Positions 1-11,899 of a stretch of DNA of 64,000 bases are shown here, one piece after another. The position numbers and the translations under genes were made by a program. The stretch spans positions 1 to 64,000 of the forward strand of contig JAWQRO010000065.1 in the NCBI GenBank assembly GCA_033557835.1, written 5' to 3'. Under the pieces are notes generated by a model. It had not been told where the DNA came from. It was given only the letters and a program-made list of their open reading frames with translations, and made no database searches. Within the stretch, counting starts at the first letter, position 1. The number at the start of each line of letters is the position of its first letter. The stretch is from Helochares maculicollis (Eukaryota > Arthropoda > Insecta > Coleoptera > Hydrophilidae).

Positions 1-230
1 TTTACGGCACGCAGATCAGGTCATCAGGTTAGGGTATGGTCATTTCAAGACACGTTTATATGAATATCGTTTCAAATTACTGTGTATAGGTGTATATAAT
101 AAGGAAAAGGCACACTTACGTTAAAAATTACGGCACGCAGATCAGGTCATCAGGGTAGGGTATGGTCATTTCAAGACACGTTTATGTTAATATCGTTTCA
201 AATTATTGTTTATATGTACATATAAAGAGT
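1..230. repeat. Tandem repeat, 126-bp period, two copies visible
   Basis: The motif TTACGGCACGCAGATCAGG at the window start recurs exactly 126 bases later, and the roughly 100 bases after it match closely, including the run GTATGGTCATTTCAAGACAC. The first copy may continue to the left of the window. It lies in what would be intron 2 of the TAF8 gene. No coding potential was seen. Confidence 0.85.
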
Positions 231-457
231 CATGAGTTGATATTGCAACTCTGCTTATCCGTTTGATGAAATTACACTACTCGCGCACATGCGCAGAGCG
301 GTCTTAAATATAGGTGGTGAAACTATACATTTACCCATTAAATTTCTTTTGAGAATTCATCTGAAAACCCTGTTTAACTCATAAACAAGAATCACGAAGA
401 TGAGATGTGGCAGCAGAGGGGAATAAGTTTTATGGACTATTAATTCAATTCTCTTAC

Positions 458-778
458 CCATTTCTACAAATCCTAATATTACATCTGCAACTAGAGGTTC
501 CACTCGACCTGCTAATTCGCAATAGTTTTTACTAAGGAGTCCAATTTCACAAATAACTGTAAAACAAGATGTATAGTTGTAATATTTTATTCAAAACAGC
601 ACATATTATACATACAAGATTGTAACATTTCTGTTAAGGTCCCGAGGACTTCTTTTTCAGCTGCATCTGCACCGTCTTCTACAAGGATAGTGGAAATACT
701 TGTTGTTAATAGTTTTCGATAAGTTGTTTCAGGAGTAGTTACTTCTTGCGGAGTTGCATCTTTCGCAGCACTGGACAT
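458..778 (-). CDS. TAF8: TAF8, TFIID subunit 8, N-terminal exons (partial)
   Basis: Two minus-strand exons are supported: 778-616 (start ATG at 778) and 556-458. Exon 1 ends before a GTATGT donor in phase 1. Exon 2 follows a TTTTACAG acceptor and ends before GTAAGA, again in phase 1. The joined product (about 87 aa) carries the histone-fold helices of TAF8: YRKLL near residue 20, then AAEKEVLGTLTEMLQS, then EIGLLSKNYCELAGRVEP and a VEMG end. In the family this fold pairs with TAF10 inside TFIID, the RNA polymerase II general factor. The proline-rich middle and C-terminal exons are not recognisable in bases 1-457 and should lie left of the window. The 54-residue exon 1 has a clean start, with a short N-terminal tail rich in Thr and Glu. 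The family call is strong; the boundaries rest on splice phase only. Confidence 0.88.
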
Positions 779-1165
779 TTTTGTAAACTATTTAATATCT
801 GAATACAAACGGTTAATTAAGTTTTGTGTATATGTATCCTTCTAAAAACAATTCACTTTAATGACATAACCTCACTAAATTGCACGTATCGTGACTAAGG
901 CATATAAGCCGGAAATGTGTACAATCATGTTTGCAGAATAATATAGGAACATGGAAAATAATTCACTAAATGTTTATAACGCTTTTCGTTAAAATTAAAA
1001 AAAAACTATATTTTTTAGTGGTGTTTGTTACGGCTTTTGTAACTGAAGGGCTATGAGTTGTTTGTCATTTATCCCCTAAATTATCAAATCGTTTACACAA
1101 TAATTATTAGTTTTTCTGAAAAACCGTTTTGCTTTAAAATAAAGGATACCGTGATACAAGAAATA
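779..1165. other. Upstream region of TAF8, no gene seen
   Basis: This is AT-rich DNA directly upstream of the TAF8 start codon and on the promoter side of the opposite-strand CDC42 effector gene. It should contain the TAF8 promoter and 5' leader, but I cannot point to a specific TATA box or initiator. Confidence 0.4.
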
Positions 1166-2508
1166 CAGCCTGTTTCAAAATTAAGTAACAAAACTTAAAA
1201 GGGTGATAGATATAAGAAATAACAAGCGATAGGTTATTGTTTGCATTTTGGTGCATAATTAGCAACCGAGATATTAATTACATGTACATGTTAAGAATCA
1301 CTGTTGGATTTCCCTATGACATCGTTGGTCGAAGACAAACGAATTTTATCGATATTTCATAGAATCACCTTCTTGTTTACGTTTAAAGCATCTGGACTCG
1401 GAGCTGACGAAATATTAATAAAAAAACCTTCGTTGAAAAGAAATAAAGACGAGCGAAAAAAGTTAACAACCCAATAAATTTCAACCGGAGACGATAAACA
1501 AGCGCCACATGTTTGGTCGGATTGCATTCATTTCAATTTGTTTTTAATACAATATTTACTATTACGTTAGCTAAACTTTTCTTTATGCCTTATTCAAAGA
1601 AAGACATATTTACTAATATGCAAATCATATAAGCTTAATAAGCAAGAAACAAGAAAAGCCATCGATAGAAGGATAGTTGGATCAGTCTGTCGTTGCAATA
1701 ACATGAATTTGTACTATTAATTTTCATAGAAATTGACTCTAGTCTATCGTATTTAAGTACCTATCGAATTTTAACGATATAGAATGTCAACAATTAAGTT
1801 ATTGTTTAGTTTACGATGTATAAAGTAACCACCCTTCCTTCGGCAGTAATATTCTTTCGAGGTCACGTTCGATCTTCAATTCAAAAAACAACACGCATAA
1901 AATTTTACTTAAATAGTTGTTTACGTTCTTTTTTCTGTCTTTATATTATTAGGAAGGTTTTGTGTTCGTGAAATAATTTTATCTCGTGATTATGACGGAT
2001 CTAACGCTTTGTTTTGATTGTGATGCCGGTATTTTTATAGAGATAAAGGTGACGTTAGTTTGCGATGTATGATGTAAACGTCTTTCTTGCGGCGGAATAT
2101 AGTAATACAAAGCGATCTGTTTTCGAGGTCACGTTCTGTTTTAAATTATTCGAAAAACGCGAAGCTATAGAATTTGACTTCAATGGTTGTTTACATTGTT
2201 TTTCTGTTTCTCTTTGATAAGGACGGGTTTGCGTTCATGAAAAAATTTAATCTTGAGGTTTTGAAGGATCTAACGACGTATTTAATTGTGATGCCATTAT
2301 TTTTATAGCAATAACGGTACCGCAGACGCTGTCTGCATAATAATCTTTAGCCCATCATAGTCTATTGGCATCATTTTAATTATGCCAGGAGTCCCAAATT
2401 AGCCAAATGTTCAATATTTGTATTTAAACTTATAAAGTACCAGGTCGTGGTCACATTGGCGCTCTTAACATATGGGTTAAGTATGGAAATTAATTCTGCA
2501 ACACCCTG
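1166..2508. mobile_element. Non-coding TIR element with an internal duplication
   Basis: The left end CAGCCTGTTTCAAAATTAA and the reverse complement of the right end CAGGGTGTTGCAGAATTAA match at most positions, and TA lies just outside each end (1164-1165, 2509-2510). Inside, a unit of about 250 bp is present twice in direct orientation (about 1808-2048 and 2056-2314). Shared runs include TCGAGGTCACGTTC, GGATCTAACG and TTTAATTGTGATGCC or its variant, so the copies are diverged. No long ORF is present, so this looks like a non-autonomous DNA transposon. CAGGGTG-type ends occur in several insect DNA-transposon groups and I do not assign a superfamily. Confidence 0.6.
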
Positions 2509-3187
2509 TATATATGCTTTACTATTCTACATTTGCATATTTATTTGAAAATGAAATGAATTGAAACTCACATTGTTATAAGTCATAAGTCCTTGTTAAG
2601 AATCAATAGTAGTAGACAAACTAATCAAACTTGGAGTACATCTTTCTTGACAAGCGATATTCAATAATTGACTTGATTGCAGTTACCTATATCAATATGT
2701 AATTTAAATATTGTTAATGCCGTGGCTTAAAAAACTCTTGATCATTAGAATTTTGTAATAAAGTCAAGCGTTCTTCATTGGTTACTATGGTTGACTAATG
2801 TGGTGTTGCAGCAAACACAGGTATCACCACGTTACTTTAGACACATGCATAATCTGCGTTTAGAACTTCACCCCACCCTCTTGATATGCGCCAGTTACTG
2901 GCACGCTGAATTTGTGTTGACGTCTGTGACCTTCTTGACAGCCGTCTTGCTTTTTTATTTAATTTTATTTAAGTGGTGCTTGTTTTAAAAATTTTATTCT
3001 ATTACTTATATTTTTAGTGCTTATTTATACACACCTTTCTGTTTATATTTTCTATAAAAATTTGCAACCATCGAAAGGTAATTCATTTATAATCTTACTC
3101 TATATCCCTATACGAATTTTACATACTAAACTTAAGTTAGCCTCCTAATATAAAGTAAATCGCTTCATTGCAGACTTCTAATACGTG

Positions 3188-3385
3188 TTAAAATAGCTTG
3201 AAAGATTTCACCGGCGGCAAAAATGTGAAATTTGTTGTTTTAGCTCTTTTGCTGATTGCTAAAATAGATTTTCTCCATTCAGCAGTTTCTTTGTGGTTTT
3301 CTCCTAAACCACATAATAAATCCAACAATTGCTCAAAGTAATACTGGAACATATTTTTATTGCTTATTTTTGCTAATTTTATCAT
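3188..3385 (-). CDS. Possible small ORF of unknown function (65 aa)
   Basis: This is a 65-codon minus-strand ORF that begins just outside the first CDC42 effector exon on the opposite strand. The product is basic and helical-looking: residues 1-11 are Lys-rich, the middle contains QYYFEQLLDLLCGL and KETAEWRKSIL, and the end reads FLPPVKSFKLF. The amphipathic pattern and balanced composition look more protein-like than most ORFs in this AT-rich DNA. I recognise no family. There is no splice or promoter support, so it could be chance, a short standalone protein or one exon of a larger antisense gene. Confidence 0.25.
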   Translation of the reverse strand: MIKLAKISNKNMFQYYFEQLLDLLCGLGENHKETAEWRKSILAISKRAKTTNFTFLPPVKSFKLF

Positions 3386-3436
3386 TTTGTTTTGTATGTG
3401 TAAACAGTGAAAAGTCGCATTTTCATTAAATTACAG

Positions 3437-6400
3437 ATGGCTGCAGTTACTGATTTATGGGTGTCTTGGTTTAGTTGCTGTGTCGCAAAACCTCCAACTA
3501 GAAGACATCGGATAGATAGGTAAGGTTCCTTTTAAAGAGACCACTTAGAAATAAAGGCAATGATGAGCACGTTTATTTGTGTGATTATTTCTCAATTCTT
3601 ATCATGCATAGATTAGTAATTATGCTAAGCCTTTTATTAATAGTATTCTTATCAGATTTAAATTGGAAATATGAAACATAGATAAAAATGAAGGACAAAG
3701 AAGTTTATCTTTTTTACATTGAATCATAGTGTTAATTAGCCTGGGAAGTTTTAAATAAAACAATAGACTATGTTTGCAACAGTTTCATTACTGAAGCATG
3801 TATTCTTTTTTAAGAATTAATTACATACAAACAAAAAATATTTATTACTGTTATACAAACATATAATTTTATTTCCATTGAATTGAAATTTGATGATAAT
3901 TTTTAATCTAACTGACTTCCTATTCTACACATATAATTCTTAAGTTGGTAAATTTGATATAAATTACCACATAAAGCAGATCCTAAATTACATTACAGCT
4001 ATTTAATATTTGTTTAGTGGTGTATAAAATTACCGACCAATTTGAAAAAAAATGTATGAATCAATGAACAGTTTTATTTTTCTTTTAAATTTTTCATCTT
4101 TATAGTTAACTGTTATAAATAAATATTAGTTTGCATGTTATTTCAAAAACCGGGTACAATAGGAGAAACGAATGGTCAAAATGTTAAACCCTGAACATAC
4201 CTTATGGTCCAATTGTGCTGTACGCCAATAGCAGATGGAATCTCTCTACTTCATACGATTGATTTTTAAAACAGCGGAAACTATTTCTGCTGTGCTTATG
4301 CTTAAAAATTGATTCATATGTTTACCTAAAATCCAAAAATTTATAGTTTGGGCAGTTTAAATCTATTTCTTTGTATTTTTTACTATCAGGAAAATTTCTA
4401 ACAAGCGAGATGAGACTGTTACGTAGGCATTTTGAATATGACATCTATTAATTATTTTAAGAAAGATTATGTTAATGTGACATATGCCATTACATTTAAT
4501 TTACAATAATGGCTACTTTCATTAGTACACTAATTTACTAATGAATGAAAGCACATCAAAAGCTGACTTTCCTCTTTCCACCTTGTTCTGCATGAAATAG
4601 AGTGTATGTAAAGTTAGAAACATGATAATCATTAGATATCTCTGCTTATGTTATGTGAGATACAGGAAGTTAGGGATGAATTCCCTTGTACATTATTTCA
4701 CAAAGAAGTTTGGTAGTTACCCAAGCATCATAATATACCAGGTGCGCAAGTTTAAAATGTCGTTTTGTTGTCAAGAGATGGCCCATGAAATCTATATATC
4801 AAAGTAACCTTTGAAACCCAAAGCGCCATTTTTAGTAAGACTGCCCCACTACAAAATATCATATTTGTTTAGTTGTTTACGAATTAGTAGCATACTTCCT
4901 ATTCGTGTTAAGCACGTCGAATTTTGAGCCAAGTAAAGAGCATTTGCAGCATGTAATGATTTTCTTGTTCCATCAAAAGAAAAAGGTATCAGAAAGTCAT
5001 AGAATTCTTGCAGAGACTTATGGCGATCTTGCTTCAACTGTCAAGACTTGTGAATGCTGGTTTCAAAAGTGGCGATTTCAATGTTATTGACAAAGAACGC
5101 AAAAAAGTTTGAAGATGACGAATTACAAGTATTATCAATTAAATGTCATTTGGCAAGCCATTTCCGATCGTCTGAGAGCCATGGAGAAGATTCAAAAGGT
5201 TGGTAAATGGGTTCCATACAAATTGAACGATGGACTGTGTGAGAAATGCTGGATTTACACAAAAGAAAGGGTTTTTTGCATCGGGTTGTAGCTGGCGATG
5301 AAAAATGGATATATTTTGAGAATACCAAACATAAGAAATCGTGGATATCGTCAGGACAACCATCAACATCGAATACAAAACCGGATTGTTTTGGGAGGAA
5401 AACTATGCTGTGTGTCTAGGTGTGTGTGTGTGTGTGTGTGTGGTGGGATCAGAAGGGAGTAGTATACTGCCAGCTTCTCAACTTTAGAATGGGCTAGAAG
5501 ACACGGTAAAGTTATTTTGCAGCATGACATATGCTCGTGCACATTCAGCCAAAGTGGTCAAAGAAACAATTTTTCGCTTGGCTGGGAACTCTTACCCCAC
5601 CCGCCGTATTCATCAGACCTGGCGCCTTCTGATTATCACTTCTTCTCATGGATGGGACACGCACTGGGTGAGCAACACTTCAAGACTTTCGAGGATGTAC
5701 AAAAATGGCTTGATGAATGGATATCAATGAAAGTTGAAGGTTTCTTTTGAAATGGTACCCATAAATCACCCAAGAGATCCGATAATTTGTGGCAAAGGGC
5801 CAATACTTTGCATAAAAAGTGATTTACCATTGTTGTTAAATAATTGCATATTTTTCATAAAAAAAACCACATTTTAAACTTGTGCACCTGGTATTAGATT
5901 GTTCAATAGGTTTGTGATTCGATTAGAAAAACACATTTTTATAGTTTGAAATACACTTTATTATTCAGGATAGTCTTCCTGCACATCAATACACTGGTTC
6001 CGAGATTCCAATTTATGAATTCCAACGCTGCATCTGTTATGGCCTCATCATTCATACACTTTCCAGGTATGAATTTTTGTAGGTCTGGAAACAGATGGAA
6101 GTCGCTAGTGAATATGGTGGATGCTGCAAACATGTGAACTTTAATTCATGGATTTTAGCCATTGTCAAAACGCTCTTGTGATACGGTGCATTGTCCTGAA
6201 GAAAAAGGATTTTTTTTCTGCAAACCGGTTTTTTCACGAATTTTTCCCCTCAGCTGGTCTAAATGGTTACAATAATATTCAGAATTTATTGTTTTACCAG
6301 TTTGCAAGTAACCCATAAACAAAATTGCTTTCGGATCCCAAAAACTTAATGCTCACACCTTCTTGGATGATTTCTGGATTCGAACTCGTTTTGGACTGAA

Positions 6401-7888
6401 GAATCGGGTTCCCACAAGTCTTTGGCCTCTTATTTTGATTCAGAATCATGGTGATAGACGCAAGTCCAATCCATAGTGATGAATGGACACACAAAATCCA
6501 CATTATTCTTTCGAAACCGCTCTAAATTTTGCTGAAAAAGCCGCATTTGACTGTGTTTTCGTTCCATTGTTAACAAATGCCCCACCTATTATCCACACAT
6601 CTTTCTGAAACCCAATACTTTGGTCAAAATATTGCTTATACTGCACAACGAGTTGTCTAAGGCTTCTACTGAATCTCGTTCAGTCATTATACGTTTGCCA
6701 ATACGATATCTTGTATTTTTTCTATGATTTCTGGTATTGTTGCTGTTTTGGACGTTCTTGAAATAGATTGTCTTCAAGGCTTGTACGACCACATTTCAAT
6801 TCAACAACTCATCTTTCTACTTTACTAATTGAAGGCGAAGAGTTTCTTTGTTTTTAAACCTTCCAAAAATAAAAAATCATTTACTGCATGATACTTGATT
6901 TATTCATTTTAAAAACATACTGTGATAAGTGGATACGAAATGGCTTCTAAACAAAGAATAAATTGACAGATTGAAGTAAAATTTCACATACGTGCAATGA
7001 AAAATGTATCAATATAACAAAAAAAAAATTTAAGCTAGTAACAACACCCTTTCTTATTGACCCGAAACAACCGAGTATGTTATTTGCACAAAGATGTTAG
7101 GTGGTTACCCAAGTATCATAATATGTAATTGCTGGTAAAAGAATGAATAATTAATAATGCCAATTTATTTTATAAAAGTCGCATACAGGTGTTACAATGG
7201 ATTGCCGACCTTAATTTTGCATTATATTACCTAACCTTATAAGTTTTTATATTAATTATAAAGTTTGGTATCATCTGGATGAATTTAAACAATAAAAGGT
7301 TGATGTTTTAATGGCAGGTCAATGATAGGAGAACCGATGAATTTTCAACACACTGCTCACATAGGTAGTAGGGATGTAGAGATGCCTAATGATCAATTAA
7401 CGGCTCTTCAAATGCAGATGAGGAGCAAAGGAGGCTATGAGTCTACATATAAAGTAAGTAAGTAAGCACTATTTGCTTCTATTTCATACCAATTTATTTT
7501 GTGATGAGTTATTAACCTCTTTTCATCAAAATATAGTTTAATAATTTTCTAATTGTATAGTCCTTGACCGATGTTAAATTTTGTATGCTATTTTGATGGC
7601 ACTCAATTTCATTTACACTTGTTTTAATTTAAAAATTTATGTGAGATTACACCCAATTTAACTCGTGTGTATTATCATTGTAAGTTTAAACTTCATTAAA
7701 AATAATAATTTGATATGTTTGTCACGTGTTATCAACTCCATTATTATTTAATCTAAGTTTGCTCTTTATTGTCAATATTTGCATTTTATTTGTTTAATTT
7801 TTGCAATAAAATAATTCAGCACTAAATGATAATATGCTTTTTAAATTTGGTTTTGTATCATTTGCAGGATCCAGATTGGTGCCAATAG
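3437..7888 (+). CDS. CDC42SE: CDC42 small effector protein (SPEC family), 79 aa
   Basis: Three exons join in phase: 3437-3519, 7318-7453 and 7868-7888. The ATG is the first codon after a TTACAG acceptor, so the 5' leader must lie in an upstream exon I cannot place. The product starts with the membrane-targeting Cys pair (WFSCCVAKPP) followed by RRHRIDR. Exon 2 opens with the CRIB core SMIGEPMNFQHTAHIGS, which in the family binds GTP-loaded CDC42. The tail MRSKGGYES and the end DPDWCQ complete the usual length of about 80 aa. These peptides are palmitoylated on the Cys pair and act at the plasma membrane in actin and immune-type signalling. The 3.8-kb intron 2 holds two dead mariners. The family call is strong; vertebrate paralogue numbering does not apply. 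Confidence 0.92.
4689..4737. repeat. Direct repeat Y, left copy, bordering mariner pair
   Basis: A segment of about 49 bp runs from a TA (4689-4690) to the TA at 4736-4737 where mariner A1 begins. Its partner is 7076-7125, immediately after mariner B1. Shared runs include GGTTACCCAAG-type sequence (GTTACCCAAG) and ATCATAATAT. About 42 of 50 aligned positions agree. Confidence 0.75.
4738..5891 (+). mobile_element. Mariner copy A1, dead
   Basis: The terminal inverted repeats CCAGGTGCGCAAGTTTAAAA and (reverse complement of the right end) CCAGGTGCACAAGTTTAAAA are flanked by TA at 4736-4737 and 5892-5893. Plus-strand reading in several frames gives mariner transposase pieces: KEHLQHVMIFLFHQKKK near 4940, RLRAMEKIQKVGKWVP near 5170, KVILQHD near 5510 and HPPYSSDLAPSDYHFF near 5610. 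The second and third acidic sites are still visible. Multiple frameshifts and stops and a TG microsatellite (about 5421-5442) show long decay. The length of 1154 bp is typical of mariner. Copy A2 at 44484-45630 belongs to the same family. Confidence 0.9.
5894..7075 (-). mobile_element. Mariner copy B1, dead, abutting A1
   Basis: The left end TTAGATTGTTCAATAGG starts right after the TA that ends A1, so one TA separates the two elements. The right end is degraded (TTCTTATTGACCCGAAAC, then CAACCGAG before TA at 7076) and has lost about 10 bases of its terminal repeat. Minus-strand transposase pieces include LTKVLGFRKM near 6610, then KKILFLQDNAPYHKS and KIHELKF near 6150. Reading frames are broken many times. 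Between HPPYS and SDFHLF the sequence is too short and changes frame, as in B2 and B3. Confidence 0.85.
7076..7125. repeat. Direct repeat Y, right copy
   Basis: This begins at the TA that closes mariner B1 and matches 4689-4737, with one single-base gap and a few substitutions. The final TA of the left copy reads TG here. Confidence 0.75.
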
Positions 7889-9560
7889 CCTAATTTGTAA
7901 ATATGTACTGAGTAAATGTATTTCTACGGTTAAAGTATGATATTGCTATAATAATTTCATATTATGCCCATTGTTATTTATTTATTGGTTTGAATGAACC
8001 ACTTGGAATGTATGATTGGGAATTCTTCATGACAGGCGCACGTAGTGTTTATAATGATTGCAAAATGAAGAAAAATTCACGGTTTAAAAAGGTTTTTTCT
8101 AATACCAACTAGCGATTTTTATTTTAAAAGTAGTTGATATTTCTTATTTATAAAACAGTTTTGTATATATACCTATATATTACTTTAATTAAGTGTAATG
8201 TGATCTTTGTTTAAACATTACTGCTTTATTTATAAACAATTAGATGTTCAATGGAAATACAAACATTCTTTTGACTGAAAAATTCCTAATCTTCTCATTT
8301 GTCTCGTCTTGTACAGACAAATATAAGCAATACCTTCATATATAAGCAAGCATGCTTTGCTCTTCGCACTCTTTTACAATTAAAACAATTGAAAAAGCAA
8401 TTTAAATGTCTTCCAGAGCACATATGACATTTAGGATATTCACTGTGTGCGAGTAATTATTTTACATTTTTGTAATTCTATTGAACAAACTGAGTGTTTA
8501 TGTACAAAGGTGCTTATTTTATATTCTTGTTTTATATTATGATACTAGTGTAACATTCTTGCAATATGATTTATATTGAAATAAGTTTTGTAAAGTGATA
8601 TTTGCTCATATAATTTTAAGAACTGATTTTTTACATTTTATGCACAAAACAATTATGCCGTTGCTAATACCTCTAATATTGCATCTTTTTAAAATTGTAA
8701 CTCATTTCAAATTGCAATTGGTTTTAAAATGTAATCCAATGATTACGTTATTTTTTAGTCTCGCAAATTTAAATTGCATATTCCAAAATATTCTCTATCA
8801 TAACTAGGTAGTTGCAAATTAGACCAATTTTAATTATATCAAGTAACCACCGAGTTGGTTCAGTATTATAAAACCAAAGGATCCAAATGTTTTACCATAT
8901 TTTTGCATAAAATCGAGATTTTATTCATATTCTATCTAATGGTTGTGTTTCAATACAGATTTTAATTTAAAACTCAATAGTGGTTGTGTCAAGTAATATC
9001 CTGTTCTTAGTAAGATTGTGCCAAACTTAATTATTCATCGAATTATTTATATTGCATTGTCCATCCAAAGTTCTTAGGCTATCTTCCGTCAAAAAACCTC
9101 TATTTTTTGGTAATCCTAATAAATTTCGTGTTCTTACGTCAACTATGATTATTCGAAACCTGTTCAAAGTTGCAAAATGCGTAGTTTTCTGATTTTTATT
9201 ATTACAGTTTACATTTTGCTAAGAAGTTTCTTGCAATTGAAATTAAGCACTTGTGATGAGCATCATACATATTGTTTTTGTAATTATGTAAAACGTATCT
9301 CCCCTTTATTGAAATATTGTTCATTAGCACAAGATTAAAGAAGAATATACACTGTGCCATAGAACTGCACTAGTAAAAGTATGTAACCTTACGCACATTG
9401 TAACTTTAAAAATACCTAGATTAATGAATTTTGATACAAATATATTACATCATGTAAACCATATTTACCTTTAGAATTGTTCAAATATATGCATTAATAT
9501 ACATGTACAATCTACCTAAATACTTGTGATACAGAGTTGAATAAAAAAAAACAATGTTCC
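7889..9560 (+). other. Probable 3' untranslated region of the CDC42 effector
   Basis: AT-rich DNA without coding potential follows the TAG stop. An AATAAA at 9540-9545 followed by an A-rich run is the most convincing poly(A) signal on this strand, giving a 3' UTR of about 1.65 kb. This is inferred without transcript data. Confidence 0.4.
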
Positions 9561-9599
9561 ATCCAGGGATATATGATAAATATATCTTCGGTTTCATAA

Positions 9600-10560
9600 C
9601 CTGGAGATATGAGATGTTGCAACTTCGCAAGAAGTTTTGATCCGTTAGAATGTTAAATGGTTGTTATGGCACTTGCCTTAAGAACATATGTTACAGTGAC
9701 CTTAGATGTATTTCTAATGGTAAAGCCTTAACCTTTAAATATAGAGATATTTTTGCACAAACCATTAATCATGATGTACACAGTATTAAACTGTTAGTAA
9801 AAATGTACTTATTAATTCATTAAATATCTTTAAGGATGCTTGTAAATTTTTATGTAATTTATGATCAAATATAATATAAATCTTTATGTTCAATTATTTA
9901 ATATTATTGCGTTGGCAAACCTATAAAATACCACAATTTTCTTTCTTAACATATAGATGATTTTTTCATTTATACATATGTGGCAAAGAATATGTTGACT
10001 CACAAATTTGTCACAAGTACCAGATATTATGAATAATGGAAATGTCATAAGACAATGTGTATTTTTAAATGGGTATGTTTCAATTCATCTAGAAATTATG
10101 TCACTGGTTCTTTGCTACTTTTATTGATACTACTAGATGTACTTGAAAAACCGGCAGAACTGCGCCTGTAGAAGTCCAAGGCATGAGCATAAAGGAGATG
10201 TATAAAAATTGTTACTGAATCCTTTAGGATAAAATTTGGCCCGAATCAGAAGTTGAAAATTGGATTATTATATTAGGTCCATTTTATCGACATCTTCAGC
10301 TTAATCTTCATTCATCTGGAGATGCTCTTTAATTATGATGCATTGTTAATGCTATTATTACTATCAATTACCAAATAACATTCAATTCACATTTAGTTTT
10401 TAAGAATCATTTTAATAAAGCACAATATATTTTAAAATACTGTGAAAATTGACATCTATACATAAAAAATTAGTATAAGCTCAAAGTATGTGGTGAAAAT
10501 TAGAATTTTAAAATCATCTACAGTAAAATTTTTCTCCGGTTTTGTAATTGGCATAAAAAA
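9600..10560. other. Intergenic AT-rich DNA, no gene seen
   Basis: I see no conserved coding exon, RNA gene or clear transposon in this stretch between the end of the CDC42 effector transcript and the tandem duplication. The 84-codon minus ORF at 10456-10710 has no recognisable domain and half of it lies inside the repeat. Confidence 0.4.
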
Positions 10561-10574
10561 GCACGAATCATAAA

Positions 10575-11478
10575 CTAAAAAATCTGGAGTGTCTCCGTTC
10601 AACATTCCTGTATAAATATGTACTGCGATTAATAATAATAAAACTATACTTACATGCGCTTCAAAACTAAAAGCAAAAATATCAGTATTCATAATTAACA
10701 TTAATTTCAATGTATATATTCAACACATTAATAAAATCATAAGGAATGTTCAATTCTTTTTCAGTACATATATATCATCGGAATATTTTTAATATTTTTA
10801 TATGTAATGTACAATACTTTGTGTTTAAAAAATATATATACTCTCAACTAGTCTGCAGTATCAAACGTTCCTAAAAATCCTTTGCAAAGGCTTCCATTTT
10901 AAATGTGAATTCATAACTAAAGGAAGGGTCCAATGTAAGAATACAAATTCATAACTAAACTAGTCTGCCATATCGAACGCTTATAAAAACCCTTTGCGAA
11001 GGCTTCAATTTTAAAATGTGAATTCATAACTAAAGAAAGGGTCCAATTTTAGAATATAAATGCATAACTAAAAATCTGTAGTGTCTCCACTCAACATTCC
11101 GGTATAAAAATATATATGACATGAAAGTACCTGCGATTAATAATAATAAAACTACAAACACTTACATGCGCTTCAAAACTAAAAGCAAAAGTTTTAATAT
11201 TCATAATTAACAGTAACGTCAATGTCTATATTCAACATATTAATATAGTCATAAGGAATATTCAATTTTTTTTCAGTACATATATATCATCGGAATATTT
11301 TTAATATTTCTTTATGTAATGTACAATACCTTGTGTGTAAAAATATGTATACTCTAAACTAGTCTACAATGTGGAACACTTGTAAATACTCTTTGCGATA
11401 GCCTGAATTTTAAAATGTGAATTTATAACTAAAGGAAGAGTCCAATTTTAGCATATAAATTCATCACTAAAAAATGAA
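10575..11478. repeat. Tandem duplication with a partial third unit
   Basis: The block starting AATCTGGAGTGTCTCC (about 10575-10957) recurs from about 11072 to 11478, with shared runs such as CTTACATGCGCTTCAAAACT and ATATATCATCGGAATATTTT. Between them, about 10958-11071 repeats only the last third of the unit (CTAGTCTGC..., AAAGGGTCCAATTTTAGAAT). The copies differ by substitutions and small indels. No transposon ends were identified. Confidence 0.8.
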
Positions 11479-11479
11479 A

Positions 11480-11895
11480 TTTATTACTGTAAAGTCCCAC
11501 TTCCGATTTTCAAATTTACATGGAAATATTTGTCATTCCTATATTTTCCATGTTTAGCATTTTTGTAAAATTTTTTATTCCAAAGCCTTCTAAAAATGGA
11601 ATTTTTAACATTATAAAAATTGCACTTTCAGTGCTTCGATCAAGTTGAAAGTTTGTTTCTGGGAGTTTTTTGTGATATGTAAGGTGTGCACAAAATTTTA
11701 ATCCGATAGTTTAATTTTAAAGACTACTTACTTGAAAAATTTCAAAATTTCAATGTGCACACACACAGACAACTTGCCAAAAATGGTCAAAATGAATTCA
11801 AGGCCACTCAAAAAGTAAAGAGATCTGTCAAAATGTCGAGGTCGAATTTTTTCATGATCCTAATAACTTCCCTTTACTATACTTCGTATAGTAAT
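11480..11895. other. Possible transposon tail with hairpin
   Basis: This is non-coding DNA of different composition from its surroundings. It ends near a perfect hairpin, TACTATAC-TTC-GTATAGTA, at 11875-11893. It abuts the LINE fragment and could be an element end, but I found no matching partner end. Confidence 0.25.
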
Positions 11896-11899
11896 ACAG

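Noticed and set aside
361..420. TAF8 exon 3 starting after GGTTTTCAG near 361
   Set aside because: In the required phase it hits a stop after a few codons and does not resemble the TAF8 proline-rich region.
2791..2988. 65-codon plus ORF upstream of the CDC42 effector as a 5' exon
   Set aside because: No splice donor or conserved sequence was found to join it to 3437; the product looks random and hydrophobic.
10456..10710. 84-codon minus ORF as a gene
   Set aside because: No domain, half of it lies in a tandem repeat, and the frame is not kept in the second repeat copy.
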